NCBI GenBank assembly: GCA_020634575.1 | Contig: JACKBM010000009.1 | Coordinates: forward strand, 1 to 64,000 | Length of the DNA stretch: 64,000 nt | Origin: Ardenticatenales bacterium | GTDB lineage: Bacteria; Chloroflexota; Anaerolineae; Promineifilales; Promineifilaceae | Reading direction: 5' to 3' | In this document: positions 44,413-53,223 of the stretch, piece by piece | How positions within the stretch are numbered: the stretch's first letter is position 1 | Layout: each line of letters starts with the position of its first letter | Translations under genes and position numbers: made by a program | The notes under the pieces: model-generated | What the model was told of the DNA's origin: nothing | Databases searched by the model: none | Seen by the model: the letters and a program-made list of their open reading frames with translations, nothing else

Positions 44413-44797
44413 CACCCGCTCCCACGACAGCCTCGGCTTCGATCTCAACCCAATAGCCATCGCCGATAATGCGCGCTTCCACCAGCGTATTGGCGGGCCG
44501 AATCTCGCCAAATCGTTCCCCGTGGACACGGGCAACCGGCTCCCAGTCGCCCGCATGGCGCAGGTAAATCCGGGTGCGCACCACATCTTTCAGGCTGCCG
44601 CCCAGCTGCACAATCGCCGCCTCAATTTTGTCAATGATGAAGCTAGTCTGGGCAGCCGGGTCTTTGCCTGCAACATGGCCATCAGCGTCGGTCGCCGTCG
44701 TCCCGGAGACCAGGATACGATCACCTATGCGGATGGCGCGGCTGTAGCCGGCCAGCCCTTCCCAGACGGTGCCGGTATCAACAGTTTCTCTCTTCAT
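44402..44797 (-). CDS. RidA/YjgF/YER057c family protein
   Basis: A 131-residue protein starting behind GGAGGAG. It has the Rid fold motifs YSRAIRIGDRILVSGTTA, QTSFIIDKIEAAIVQLGGS, VVRTRIYLRHAGDWEPV and the C-terminal NTLVEARIIGDGYWVEIEAEAV. The Arg that deaminates enamine/imine intermediates in true RidA appears as the R of VVRTRIYL, one of the Rid subgroup forms. Its stop overlaps the LLM gene start by 11 bp, so the two were co-transcribed. Confidence 0.9.
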   Translation of the reverse strand: MKRETVDTGTVWEGLAGYSRAIRIGDRILVSGTTATDADGHVAGKDPAAQTSFIIDKIEAAIVQLGGSLKDVVRTRIYLRHAGDWEPVARVHGERFGEIRPANTLVEARIIGDGYWVEIEAEAVVGAGDAL

Positions 44798-44837
44798 GGC
44801 ACTCCTCCAGCGGTTGAAACCGTCTGAATAGTAACGT

Positions 44838-44956
44838 CGTCATTCCTGCGCAAGCAGGAATCCATAATCGCAACGCCGCTGTAGTCCCCAATGGACGCTA
44901 CCCAGGAAATGGGCTGAACTGATAAGCGCCCTGGATTCCCGCCTGCGCGGGAATGA
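44838..44956. repeat. Pair of CATTCCTGCGCAAGCAGGAA-type inverted repeats
   Basis: CGTCATTCCTGCGCAAGCAG (44838 on) and, 80 bp on, TGGATTCCCGCCTGCGCGGG with GAATGAC form two small hairpins that are also inverse copies of each other. This is a dispersed repeat type seen in many bacteria. No gene lies between them. Confidence 0.7.
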
Positions 44957-44993
44957 CCTCGCGAGTGGAGATTCTTGAGGCATATGGCAATGA

Positions 44994-45572
44994 TCAGCGC
45001 ATTTGCCAGGGGTTGAGCCGCTTCACTTCCTTCATGATGGCCCGGGCCAGGGGCATGATACGCGGTCGCTGTTCAACCAGTTCGTCGCGGGCTGCTTCAG
45101 AAAGCTCGGGGTCCGGCCGGTACAGAATACCGCGCGGCACCAGATGCTCCCATTCCCAGATAAAGCTCTCCGGCGGCCCATCGTGGCCCCAGCTAAGGCC
45201 CTGGCCGTGCAGGTAATAGCGCCAATGGCGCGTCCCCAGGTCGGCAATCTCCAGAGCCGTCGGCGTATGGCGCCGTTGTACCCAGACGTAGGGCTCGCCA
45301 AACGGTTTCAGCTCGCTCCAGCTCTCCGGATCCAGGCTGGCGCCATCCAAATCGACAATGAGCTGGCCGCTAACAATCTCGTAATGCTCGCGCGTCGCCC
45401 CTTCACTGCAGGACGCCACCAGCGCCGCATAATGGGAGAGAAAGCGGGGCGTCTCCGGACCGCCATATTCCGCCACCAGGGTATCGTGGATGATGCCGGC
45501 CATATGACGACGCCAGGCGAAGGCGGGCAAACCGTGGGCCGAAAAGCGGGACTTTTTGATCTTCTTTCGCAT
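44994..45572 (-). CDS. Hypothetical protein, 192 aa
   Basis: I chose ATG 45572 (MRKKIKKSRFSAHGLPAFAW); the frame stays open upstream only because it runs antisense through folK. The protein is basic at its N-terminus, soluble, and has recognisable but unassigned blocks (IIHDTLVAEYGGPETPRFLS, SELKPFGEPYVWVQRRHTP, WRYYLHGQGLSWGHDGPPES, FIWEWEHLVPRGILYRPD). It is divergent from folK. A CACAAT box six bases before the ATG and absence of an SD may indicate a leaderless transcript. Confidence 0.65.
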   Translation of the reverse strand: MRKKIKKSRFSAHGLPAFAWRRHMAGIIHDTLVAEYGGPETPRFLSHYAALVASCSEGATREHYEIVSGQLIVDLDGASLDPESWSELKPFGEPYVWVQRRHTPTALEIADLGTRHWRYYLHGQGLSWGHDGPPESFIWEWEHLVPRGILYRPDPELSEAARDELVEQRPRIMPLARAIMKEVKRLNPWQMR

Positions 45573-45695
45573 GTCGCTATTGTGCCGCCAAAGCGGCGCG
45601 GATACAACCAGGCGATCCAACCGGCAGGGCAATCTATCGTAGTTCCAACATTCGCCCGGCACAATAGGGCCCGCCCGCAACAGCGTGGAGGAACC

Positions 45696-46208
45696 ATGCC
45701 TTATTGCTTCATCAGTCTGGGCAGCAATATCGCCCCAGAGGAAAACTGCCAACTCATGTTGCTGGCGCTGCGCAGCCTTAGCCCCAATTTGGCGATCAGC
45801 CGGATCATCCGGACCGAACCCGTAGGCATCGCCAGCAGCAATCACTTTCTGAATGGTGTCGTCCGGCTACAAACCGGACAACGGCCGGCCGAATTGAAGA
45901 AAGCGCTGATCGCCATCGAGCTACGCCTGGGGCGGGACCGCGACGACCCGCACAGCAAAGTGAAGGATCGGGTGGCCGACCTGGACATTCTCTTCTGTCT
46001 CCCTGAAGATGCCAGCACTGTGCCGGCGGCGTTGCTGCCGCACGAGAGTTATGTGCGCCCCCTCTTGCTGGAGCTGCTGGATGCGTTGGGGTATCAGGTC
46101 GAAGCGGCGCAACAGGAACCACCGGCCGGTCACCCGCTCCAGTTCGGCGGGCAGACAATCGGCCTCGCCCCTCTCAACCTTAGGCACGATGAAAGTGAGC
46201 AACCCTAA
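45696..46208 (+). CDS. folK: 2-amino-4-hydroxy-6-hydroxymethyldihydropteridine pyrophosphokinase
   Basis: A 170-residue HPPK that transfers pyrophosphate from ATP to hydroxymethyldihydropterin in folate synthesis. It starts at ATG 45696 behind GGAGGA. Motifs are CFISLGSNIAPEENCQLML, RTEPVGIASSNHFLNGVV, ALIAIELRLGRDRDD, the metal-binding DRVADLDILF and LLPHESYVRPLLLEL. Length is normal. The stop is 3 bp before the SDR start, forming a two-gene pterin operon. Confidence 0.95.
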   Translation: MPYCFISLGSNIAPEENCQLMLLALRSLSPNLAISRIIRTEPVGIASSNHFLNGVVRLQTGQRPAELKKALIAIELRLGRDRDDPHSKVKDRVADLDILFCLPEDASTVPAALLPHESYVRPLLLELLDALGYQVEAAQQEPPAGHPLQFGGQTIGLAPLNLRHDESEQP

Positions 46209-46211
46209 CCT

Positions 46212-46988
46212 ATGAGTGAACAGCAATCAGACCGCCGTCCAGCCGCCCTCGTCACCGGGGGCGCCATCCGCCTGGGCAAAGCCATCGCCCTCAGCCTGGC
46301 GGCAGCCGGCTACGATATCGCCCTCCATTTTCGCTCGGACCCCGACAAGGCCGCGGCGACTGCCAGCGAGATCCGCGCCCTGGGCGTCCGCTGCCAGCCG
46401 TTCCGGGCCGACCTGGCCGACCCAACGACCATCCCAACCCTGATCAGCGCCGTAGCGACACATTTTCCCGGTCTCAACGTGCTGGTCAACAGCGCGTCCG
46501 CCTACACGCAGGCAACTATCGCCAACACGACCGCAGCTGTTTTCGACACGCAATTTGGCGTCAACTTGCGGGCGCCGCTGCTGCTGCTGCAGGCTTATGC
46601 TGAGCAGTTGGGTCAGGGCAACGTCATCAACATCATCGATAACAAAATTGGCTTCAACCAGTTTGAATATGCCGCTTATCTTCTCAGCAAGAAAGCGCTG
46701 GCCGAACTGACGCGGATGGCGGCGGTGGAGTTTGCCCCGGCCATCCGCGTCAATGGGGTGGCGCCGGGCGTGGTGTTACCGGCCGGTAGCCGCAGCCCGG
46801 AGTACATCGCCTGGCGGGTCCAGGGCATCCCCCTGCAGCGCCAGGGAACAACGGACCAGATCGGCCAGGCTATCCTGAGCCTGCTGGCCAACGAGTTCAT
46901 CACCGGCCAAATCCTGGTCGTCGACGGCGGCGAATCCCTCACCAACACCGGTCAAAACGCGGCCCAGTTCGATCCGGAGAAGATCTAG
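46212..46988 (+). CDS. SDR oxidoreductase, pteridine-reductase-like
   Basis: A 258-residue short-chain dehydrogenase with the variant cofactor motif TGGAIRLGKAIALSL (the RLG form of PTR1/FolM rather than TGxxxGxG), which favours NADPH. It has LHFRSDPDKAAATASEI, LVNSASAYTQATI, the catalytic YLLSKKALAELTRM (Tyr and Lys present) and C-terminal EFITGQILVVDGGESL. Directly following folK, it is a good candidate for dihydropteridine or dihydromonapterin/dihydrofolate reduction (inference from motif plus context). Confidence 0.85.
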   Translation: MSEQQSDRRPAALVTGGAIRLGKAIALSLAAAGYDIALHFRSDPDKAAATASEIRALGVRCQPFRADLADPTTIPTLISAVATHFPGLNVLVNSASAYTQATIANTTAAVFDTQFGVNLRAPLLLLQAYAEQLGQGNVINIIDNKIGFNQFEYAAYLLSKKALAELTRMAAVEFAPAIRVNGVAPGVVLPAGSRSPEYIAWRVQGIPLQRQGTTDQIGQAILSLLANEFITGQILVVDGGESLTNTGQNAAQFDPEKI

Positions 46989-47011
46989 CCGCAGATTGCG
47001 CAGGAAGAGTA

Positions 47012-47087
47012 GCCACGGATTAGCACGGATTTAACACGGATTATTTTTGAAAAAGAAATCCGTGCCCAATCCGTGCTAATCCGTGGC
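47012..47087. repeat. CCACGGATTAGCACGGATT palindromic element, copy 2
   Basis: The arms at 47012-47031 and 47068-47087 are perfect 20-bp inverses; inner ACACGGATT/AATCCGTGCC also pair. It ends 11 bases before the ATG of the glycosyltransferase gene, as copy 1 does before carB. Confidence 0.9.
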
Positions 47088-47098
47088 AAAAAATCTTT

Positions 47099-48502
47099 AT
47101 GAAAATCATCATGAGTTCCATCAACCCGCTATTTGCCGACAAGGTCATCGGCGGGTCTACCAAGCATCTGTATCATGTAGCCCGCCATCTGGGCGAGTTG
47201 GGGCATGAGGTGGAGATTTTGTCTACGCGGCGACCGGATAGTGACCGGCCGTTTCGCTGGCACGACAACGTCCTGGTGAAGCCGTTGCTCCAGTTCAAGC
47301 AGCCCTTTCCCCAGCCCTACGACATGGCGGCTCACAAGATGGCCAGCAACATCCGCCTGATCGCCGACCACCTGCGCAGTGCAGATCGCTATTACATGCA
47401 TGACGGTGAGATCCTCTTCCCGCCCATGTATCACGACATCCCCACGGTCATCTCCCTGCGTGACAACGTTTACCCGGAGACCATGCTGGGCAGCTTCCTC
47501 TTCCAGGCCGACGCCCTGATCACCATCGCCGACTATTCGCGGGCGGTGGCCATCCATGCCGCCGGCCAGGTCATCCCTGAGTTGGCCGAACGCACCGTCG
47601 CCATCCCGAACGGGATTGATTTTGACCATTTCCGCCCGGGCGAGCCGGACCCGGCCATTTTTGACATCATCCCGATTAACCCGGCGGCGCACACGGTGGT
47701 GCTGCATCCGCACCGGCCGGAAACATCCAAAGGGCTGCCCCAAACCATCGCCGTGGCCGATTTGCTGGTGCACCAGTATGGCTTCCACGACCTCCTGGTC
47801 CTGGTGCCCCGCTGGTTTGACGCCGCCGCCACGCCTGAAGTACAGGCGTTCACTGACCAGGTCTTGGGCGACATTGCCGCGCGCGGCCTGGAAGCCCATT
47901 TTCACTTCCATGACTGGATCCCGCAGCGCTTAATGCCTGACTACTACAATCTGGGTGATTTGCACCTGGCGCTGGGCCATTTTGTTGAGGCGTTTGGCAA
48001 TACCGTTTATGAGTCATTGGCTTGCGGCACGCCCTCCATCGCCGCCCGGGTTGGCCCCTATCGTGATCTGGTGCCGGATGAGTTGATGGACAAAGTCCAT
48101 TTTGATGACGCCGCTTCAGCAGCGGCTCTGGCCACCACGATCCTGCGCGAGCGACCAGCAGTCCCGGAAGCAACAATGGCCTATCTGCACGACCATTTCA
48201 ACATCGACAAACAGTTACAGGGCTATGCCGACGTCATCCTCAACGCCCGCAAGCTGCCACCAGTCAGCTACCGCTTCACGCCCCGGGATGATCAGACCCG
48301 CTACCGGCTGGCGCCCTGGTGTTACCTCTGGGGCGAGGCCAACATCTTCCACGATTTCCGCGCTGAGCATGTCGCCATGCCATTGCTGGCCGCGCTGGTC
48401 CGGGAGCTGCCGGACGGATTCAGGTTAATGGACCGGCCGGAATTAGCTGCCGGCATCCTGACAGGCTGGTACGAGCAAGGGTATGTGGTGCCGGTAGACT
48501 GA
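47099..48502 (+). CDS. Glycosyltransferase family 4-like protein with C-terminal extension
   Basis: A 467-residue protein. The N-terminal Rossmann half has the GT4 acceptor-side pattern (VIGGSTKHLYHVARHLGELG, HEVEILSTRRPD). The second half binds sugar nucleotide (VVLHPHRPETSKGLPQTIAV, WIPQRLMPDYYNLGDLHLAL, HFVEAFGNTVYESLACGTPS with the E-x7-E motif). An extra ~80 residues after 385 (YRLAPWCYLWGEANIFHDFR ... GILTGWYEQGYVVP) are not part of a standard GT4 and look like a small helical/winged domain. There is no SD, and the repeat element abuts the start. Confidence 0.85.
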   Translation: MKIIMSSINPLFADKVIGGSTKHLYHVARHLGELGHEVEILSTRRPDSDRPFRWHDNVLVKPLLQFKQPFPQPYDMAAHKMASNIRLIADHLRSADRYYMHDGEILFPPMYHDIPTVISLRDNVYPETMLGSFLFQADALITIADYSRAVAIHAAGQVIPELAERTVAIPNGIDFDHFRPGEPDPAIFDIIPINPAAHTVVLHPHRPETSKGLPQTIAVADLLVHQYGFHDLLVLVPRWFDAAATPEVQAFTDQVLGDIAARGLEAHFHFHDWIPQRLMPDYYNLGDLHLALGHFVEAFGNTVYESLACGTPSIAARVGPYRDLVPDELMDKVHFDDAASAAALATTILRERPAVPEATMAYLHDHFNIDKQLQGYADVILNARKLPPVSYRFTPRDDQTRYRLAPWCYLWGEANIFHDFRAEHVAMPLLAALVRELPDGFRLMDRPELAAGILTGWYEQGYVVPVD

Positions 48503-48518
48503 ACCGGCAAGCCGCGTT

Positions 48519-50201
48519 TCAGGCAGACAGCCGCGTGCGCAACCACCAGATCACGAGCCCGATGGTCAATAACGCGGCCACGCCCAGAAACCAGAGCCCG
48601 GGCGCAAAACCAGGTTCAGGTGGTGGCACAGCCGCCGGTATCGCTGTGGGGCTGGCTGCCGGCTCGGTCGGAACTGGCAGGGCACTGATGGCTGTGGCAG
48701 GCAGTGGTGTGACCGTCGGCGTCACCGTGGGAGCGGTGGTCGCGGTTGGGCTGGGGGTCAGGCTGGGTGTCTGCGTGGGCGATGGCGTTTCGGTCGGCGG
48801 CAGGGGCGTCGGCGATGGCGTCGCCGTGGGCGGCAGCGGATATGCCGTCGCCAGGTTCGGCGCACTCGCGTTGGGTTCGATGAGGAACAGCGGCGCCCCG
48901 CCAATATCGCAGGCCGGCGCACAGCGGGCCCCGCTCAGGGAAACGCGGTAAAAGCCATTTTCGGCTGAGAGATTGGCCAGCAGGTTGCCATAGGCATCGA
49001 GAAGCTGGGCCTCCTCTGCCTGGGCTTCCACCACGAGATTGGCCTCCGCCGCCGTGCGCGCCCAGAGGATCCGGGTCACGCCGCGCGGCGTGTTGAAAGT
49101 AACGATGTGATAACGCCGCGTGGAAAAACGGCCTACTTCGGTGAAACCGCTTAACTGGTCAATCAGGTTCTGGAAGGCGTAAAACGCCGGCCGCTTGCTC
49201 TTATCCGGCCGGAGCAGGCCAAATGACTCGCCCCCCGGCGGCAAATTGATATCCAGCAACTTGTAAACGGCGATGTGGCTGGCCCCGCTGCTAAATCCCA
49301 GCGCATACGCCTGAATGATGTAGTTGGCCTGCTGTTCCAGATCGACCTGGAATTGGGGCCGGGTCACCGGCCATTCCGGGTCCAGGTTGGGTGAGGCATT
49401 GGTCTCGTTGATCCAGATCGGCTTGTTCAGCCCAAATCTGGCCTGAATGGTGGCCACTTCCTCGACGATTTCGCGCACCGTCTCCACCCGAAAGTAGATG
49501 TGCAGCGACAGCGTATCAAAATAAAAGTCGTGAGCGGCCGCTTCCGGGTCCCGGCTAATGGTGTCCAGCAATTCTTCAAGGTAGGCCGGATCGTGCCACC
49601 AGGTCAGGCCGGCCAGGTGAATGACAGCATCCGGGTCCTCTGCCTTCATCACCAGGCTGGCCACTTTGAGCAGCCGGGCATAATCACGCGGCGAACCGCC
49701 AAACTCAAAGCCAAAGACGCCGCGCTCGATCTCAGGCTCGTTCCAGATAATCCAATGATGAACACCGCGCGGGCCGTAGTAACGGGCGATCTTACGCACA
49801 TACTCCGCCCACAAATTTTCCGGATCATCAATGGGGAGCCAGAGACCGCGGGGCACACCGGAATCCACGTTGAAGTCCGTGGCCCAGGCCGGGGTGTTTT
49901 TCAGCAGGCCAACGACATTTTGGCCCTGCGCCTCCGCCTCGACCAGCCACTCTTCGAGCACATGCAGCGTATTCCAATCATCAGGACCGGTTGGCTGAAT
50001 CTCGCGCCAATAAAAGAGGATGCGCTCAAAGCCGACGCCCAGCTCGCGGCTGGCTTCCGGGACCCAAAAGTTTTCGATAGCGCCAAAGCGGGGATCGGGC
50101 GCGGGCGGCTGGGCACCGGCCGGTCCCACCGCCACCAGAAGCCCAAACGCCAGCAACAACAGCCCCCCAAGGCGACGTAAGTGGCGGTGCATAAATTCCA
50201 T
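48519..50201 (-). CDS. Exported clan GH-A glycosidase-like protein with stalk and C-terminal anchor
   Basis: A 560-residue protein (ATG 50201; ATG 50192 is an alternative). The signal peptide is RLGGLLLLAFGLLVAVGPAGA. A TIM-barrel domain follows with the acid/base Glu155 in WIIWNEPE and the likely nucleophile Glu266 in IWINETN, the GH-A clan arrangement (GH39/GH51-like). A small beta domain, a long Pro/Thr/Ser stalk (residues ~470-525) and a C-terminal membrane helix follow (LWFLGVAALLTIGLVIWW). Substrate cannot be read from sequence. It converges with the glycosyltransferase gene, only 16 bp apart. Confidence 0.85.
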   Translation of the reverse strand: MEFMHRHLRRLGGLLLLAFGLLVAVGPAGAQPPAPDPRFGAIENFWVPEASRELGVGFERILFYWREIQPTGPDDWNTLHVLEEWLVEAEAQGQNVVGLLKNTPAWATDFNVDSGVPRGLWLPIDDPENLWAEYVRKIARYYGPRGVHHWIIWNEPEIERGVFGFEFGGSPRDYARLLKVASLVMKAEDPDAVIHLAGLTWWHDPAYLEELLDTISRDPEAAAHDFYFDTLSLHIYFRVETVREIVEEVATIQARFGLNKPIWINETNASPNLDPEWPVTRPQFQVDLEQQANYIIQAYALGFSSGASHIAVYKLLDINLPPGGESFGLLRPDKSKRPAFYAFQNLIDQLSGFTEVGRFSTRRYHIVTFNTPRGVTRILWARTAAEANLVVEAQAEEAQLLDAYGNLLANLSAENGFYRVSLSGARCAPACDIGGAPLFLIEPNASAPNLATAYPLPPTATPSPTPLPPTETPSPTQTPSLTPSPTATTAPTVTPTVTPLPATAISALPVPTEPAASPTAIPAAVPPPEPGFAPGLWFLGVAALLTIGLVIWWLRTRLSA

Positions 50202-50313
50202 TGCCCCTATTTTCTCACAACCCGCGTTGCCAGCAATTTTCCCTGTCGCCAAATCCGCGCACAGCCATTAAAATGCCCACGGTTGCTCAGTCCAACCTCA
50301 TATTGGAGGACCC

Positions 50314-50946
50314 ATGATCGAACCTGCCGCGCTTCTCATCTTTATGACCGCCACCTTCATTTTGCTCATAACTCCCGGACCAGCTGTCCTGTTTATCATC
50401 GCTCGTAGCCTGGAACAGGGGCGCGGGGCCGGCATCGTCTCCGCCGTTGGTGTCGGCGCCGGCTCGATCATCCACGTTATCGTCGCGGCCGCCGGCCTGT
50501 CGATGCTGCTGGTGCAAAGCGCCCTCGCCTTCAGCGTCGTCAAATACCTCGGCGCCGCCTACCTGATCTACCTGGGCATCCGCACCCTGCTGAGCAAAAC
50601 GACGGCTACAGTAGCCGCAGAATTCAAGCCAACGCCGCTGCGCCGGATCTTTGGTCAGGGCTTTGTCGTCCAACTCTTCAATCCCAAAACGGCTCTCTTC
50701 TTTCTGGCCTTTCTGCCCCAGTTTGTCGACCCGAACGGCGGTCATGTAACCAGCCAGATTGTCTTCCTCGGCGCCATCTTTGTCGGCATGGCCATCCTCA
50801 GCGACAGTGTCTACGCCGTCGTGGCCGGCAGCGTGCGCGGCTGGCTGGCCGGCAACCAGCGCTGGGCCGACTTCCAGAAGAAATTTGCCGGCACTGTCTA
50901 CATCGGCCTGGGGGTCACCACGGCGTTGAGTGGGCGTAAGGTCTAG
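50314..50946 (+). CDS. LysE/RhtB-family amino-acid exporter
   Basis: A 210-residue membrane protein starting behind TTGGAGGA. It has six hydrophobic segments and the family signature ATFILLITPGPAVLFIIARSLEQGR near the N-terminus, KYLGAAYLIYLGIRTL in the middle and FVVQLFNPKTALFFLAFLPQF. It would export an amino acid such as homoserine, threonine or lysine; specificity is not deducible. The M48 peptidase gene starts 3 bp after its stop. Confidence 0.93.
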   Translation: MIEPAALLIFMTATFILLITPGPAVLFIIARSLEQGRGAGIVSAVGVGAGSIIHVIVAAAGLSMLLVQSALAFSVVKYLGAAYLIYLGIRTLLSKTTATVAAEFKPTPLRRIFGQGFVVQLFNPKTALFFLAFLPQFVDPNGGHVTSQIVFLGAIFVGMAILSDSVYAVVAGSVRGWLAGNQRWADFQKKFAGTVYIGLGVTTALSGRKV

Positions 50947-50948
50947 CA

Positions 50949-52247
50949 ATGGACGGCAGCCAGCCAATTGGTCACGAGCGGTGCCCGGAGTGCGGCCAGC
51001 AGTTGCCGGTCCTGGCGGAGTACACAACCTGGTGCGACCAATGTAACTGGAATCTGCAGCCGAATGCCCCGGCCGCGCCAGCCGGGCTGTTCGCCACCCT
51101 TTATCTTCAGCTCGGCCAGCGCTTTAGCCAGGCGCTTTACGCCGAAGTAGCCGCCCAATCTGATCTCCGCCCCCGGCTTACGACCGGCAAGGTAGCTGCC
51201 TTCGCGCTGGCCTCGCTAATCCATCTGGCCAGCCTGCTCCTGGTGGCAGCAGGCGCCCTGATCCTTTGGCTGGAATGGCCCCATCTCTTTGCCTTCATCC
51301 TGGCCGGTCTCTTTTTTCTGCTCGCCTGGGGTGGCCGTCCCCGTATTCCGTCGGTGCCGCCTGACGTGCTGCCTCGAGAAAAGTTTCCTCAGCTCTACCA
51401 GCTCATCGATAGCATCAGTACAACGATTGGTGGTCGGCCCATCGATGGCGTGGCCCTCGTCCCGTCTTACAACGCGGCCTACACTCAAGCCGGCTGGCGG
51501 CGCCGCCGTTACATTTTGCTAGGCTATCCGCTGTTCTATGTCCTTGCTCCCCAGGAAAAGGTCGCGATCCTGGCCCACGAGCTGGCGCATGGCGTCAACG
51601 GTGATCCGTTGCGTGGCCTTTTTGTTGGTTCGGCGGTCAATAGCCTGGCCTACTGGGCCACCGCGCTCCGACCAACGCGTATCTGGCAGGTGACACCCGG
51701 TATGCCGCTGGCGATTTTCAGTGCCATCTTCATGGTGCCGGTCAACTGGGCCATGCGGGCGCTGGCTGGTCTGCTACGGCTGATCGCCCAGGGCCTGCTA
51801 ACCCTGGTGTTCCGCGACAGCCAGCGCGCCGAATACCTGGCCGATAGCCTGGCCGCCCAGGTTGCCGGTTCCGCAGCGATGTTATCAGGCCTGGAAAAGC
51901 TGTACCTGCTCGAAAGTGTCCGGACCGCCGTCCAGCAACATGTCCTGGGCAACGCCAAATCTGATATGTTCGCCGCCATCAAGAGCCGCATAGCCTCAGT
52001 GCCGGCACGCGAATTGGAGCGGTTACGCCGCGTGAACCTGGCCGAATTTGCCCGGCTGGACATCACCCATCCACCGACCCCCCATCGCGTCAGCTTGCTG
52101 CGCCAGAATCCCGTTTTGCAGCCGCAAATGGTGCTTTCGGCTGCCGCCGATGCCAATTTGATGGCCGAACTGGCGCAACAGGCGCCGACCATCCAGCGCC
52201 GGATGGCGGACCAATTTATGAGCTCGATCTACCAAGGAATCTATTGA
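50949..52247 (+). CDS. M48-type membrane metallopeptidase with N-terminal zinc ribbon
   Basis: A 432-residue protein. The N-terminus has a CPECGQQLP ... CDQCNWNL zinc ribbon. Hydrophobic helices (~85-125) precede an M48/HtpX-like gluzincin core with zinc ligands His210 and His214 and catalytic Glu211 (VAILAHELAHGVNGDPLRG) and the third ligand Glu in DSQRAEYLADSLAAQVAG. Further helices lie between. HtpX-type proteases degrade misfolded membrane proteins; the zinc-ribbon fusion is unusual for HtpX itself. ATG 50949 follows the LysE stop by 2 bases. Confidence 0.88.
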   Translation: MDGSQPIGHERCPECGQQLPVLAEYTTWCDQCNWNLQPNAPAAPAGLFATLYLQLGQRFSQALYAEVAAQSDLRPRLTTGKVAAFALASLIHLASLLLVAAGALILWLEWPHLFAFILAGLFFLLAWGGRPRIPSVPPDVLPREKFPQLYQLIDSISTTIGGRPIDGVALVPSYNAAYTQAGWRRRRYILLGYPLFYVLAPQEKVAILAHELAHGVNGDPLRGLFVGSAVNSLAYWATALRPTRIWQVTPGMPLAIFSAIFMVPVNWAMRALAGLLRLIAQGLLTLVFRDSQRAEYLADSLAAQVAGSAAMLSGLEKLYLLESVRTAVQQHVLGNAKSDMFAAIKSRIASVPARELERLRRVNLAEFARLDITHPPTPHRVSLLRQNPVLQPQMVLSAAADANLMAELAQQAPTIQRRMADQFMSSIYQGIY

Positions 52248-52248
52248 T

Positions 52249-52788
52249 TTGTTTACCCTGACCACCCAGCGTCTGCTGCTACGCGATTTCCAGACGGCTG
52301 ATTTTGAGCCGTTCTTCGCCACCACCCAAAGCCCGGCCTACCAGCGTTTCTATGCGGCCGAGGAGATGACCCGGCCGTTCTGGGAAATGATCTTCGGCAA
52401 CATCCTGGCTGGCACCAACGAACCGGATCGGGATGCCTACCAGCTGGCCATCTGTCAGCAAAGCGATGGCGCCCTGATCGGCACCTGCGGCGTGCGCATG
52501 GAGGACGCTGCACACCAGCAGGCCTCCTTCGGTTGCGCCATTGGCGAGCCATACTGGGGCCATGGCTACGCCCTGGAAGCCACGCGCGCCCTCATCGATT
52601 TTGCCTTTGCCGAGCTGCCCATTCACCGAATTTATGCGGAGACCAACTGGGAGAACCAGAGCGCCCGCAGCCTGGCGGAAAAGCTTGGCTTCCGGCTCGA
52701 AGGCCATCTGCGCCATTACAAATATTTCCGCGACCGCTGGTGGGATGGCGCCATCTACGCCATCCTGCGCGACGAATGGCAGGCATGA
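52249..52788 (+). CDS. GNAT N-acetyltransferase (RimJ/RimL type)
   Basis: A 179-residue protein initiated at TTG 52249, one base after the peptidase stop. It has the RimJ/RimL-like N-terminus FTLTTQRLLLRDFQTADFEP, the acetyl-CoA loop CAIGEPYWGHGYALEATRAL, AELPIHRIYAETNWENQSAR and SLAEKLGFRLEGHLRHYKYF. This type acetylates protein N-termini or small amines. The TTG start is uncertain, but no better one exists upstream because of the stop at 52245. Confidence 0.88.
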   Translation: MFTLTTQRLLLRDFQTADFEPFFATTQSPAYQRFYAAEEMTRPFWEMIFGNILAGTNEPDRDAYQLAICQQSDGALIGTCGVRMEDAAHQQASFGCAIGEPYWGHGYALEATRALIDFAFAELPIHRIYAETNWENQSARSLAEKLGFRLEGHLRHYKYFRDRWWDGAIYAILRDEWQA

Positions 52789-53096
52789 AACAGGTTGACG
52801 ATCCCATTCGCTGCCACGCGTGCGGCCAGACCTACACCGTCCGCCAGCTACTCGCCGCCGCCTACCGCTGCCTGCCCGGCCTCTACGTCACCCAATGCCA
52901 CACGCCCTGCTGCGCCAAAACCGAAGAGCTTTTTCTGCGCGATGGCCAGGTCAGCCGCGGCTATCTCTACGCCGCCGGCGCGCCTCATTTCGCCGCCATG
53001 GAAGAGTACGCCGCCCCTGGTTTGGCGGTAAAATACGGCCCAGACGATCTGTTCATCACCTGGAATGAATGGACGCACAACGTCCCAATCGAATGA
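52785..53096 (+). CDS. Small Cys-rich hypothetical protein
   Basis: A 103-residue protein whose ATG 52785 overlaps the previous stop (ATGA). CHACGQTYTVRQLLAAAYRC and CHTPCCAK suggest a zinc-binding pair of knuckles. The rest (RGYLYAAGAPHFAAMEEYAA) is not recognised. It is translationally coupled to the acetyltransferase gene. Confidence 0.65.
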   Translation: MKQVDDPIRCHACGQTYTVRQLLAAAYRCLPGLYVTQCHTPCCAKTEELFLRDGQVSRGYLYAAGAPHFAAMEEYAAPGLAVKYGPDDLFITWNEWTHNVPIE

Positions 53097-53130
53097 TAAA
53101 ATCCTGACCAATGTTAAATGAGGAAATTGG

Positions 53131-53190
53131 GCCGCGAATGGCGCGAATTTTCGCTAATATCTGTTCGCGAAAATTCGCGCCATTCGCGGC
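53131..53190. repeat. GCCGCGAATGGCGC palindromic element, copy 2
   Basis: The 24-bp arms at 53131-53154 and 53167-53190 are perfect inverses with a 12-nt loop. This is the same family as 34924-34983. It lies upstream of ggt, whose SD (AAAGGAGA) follows 18 bp later. Confidence 0.92.
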
Positions 53191-53223
53191 TTCAACTCTT
53201 CCATTGACCAAAGGAGATACGCC

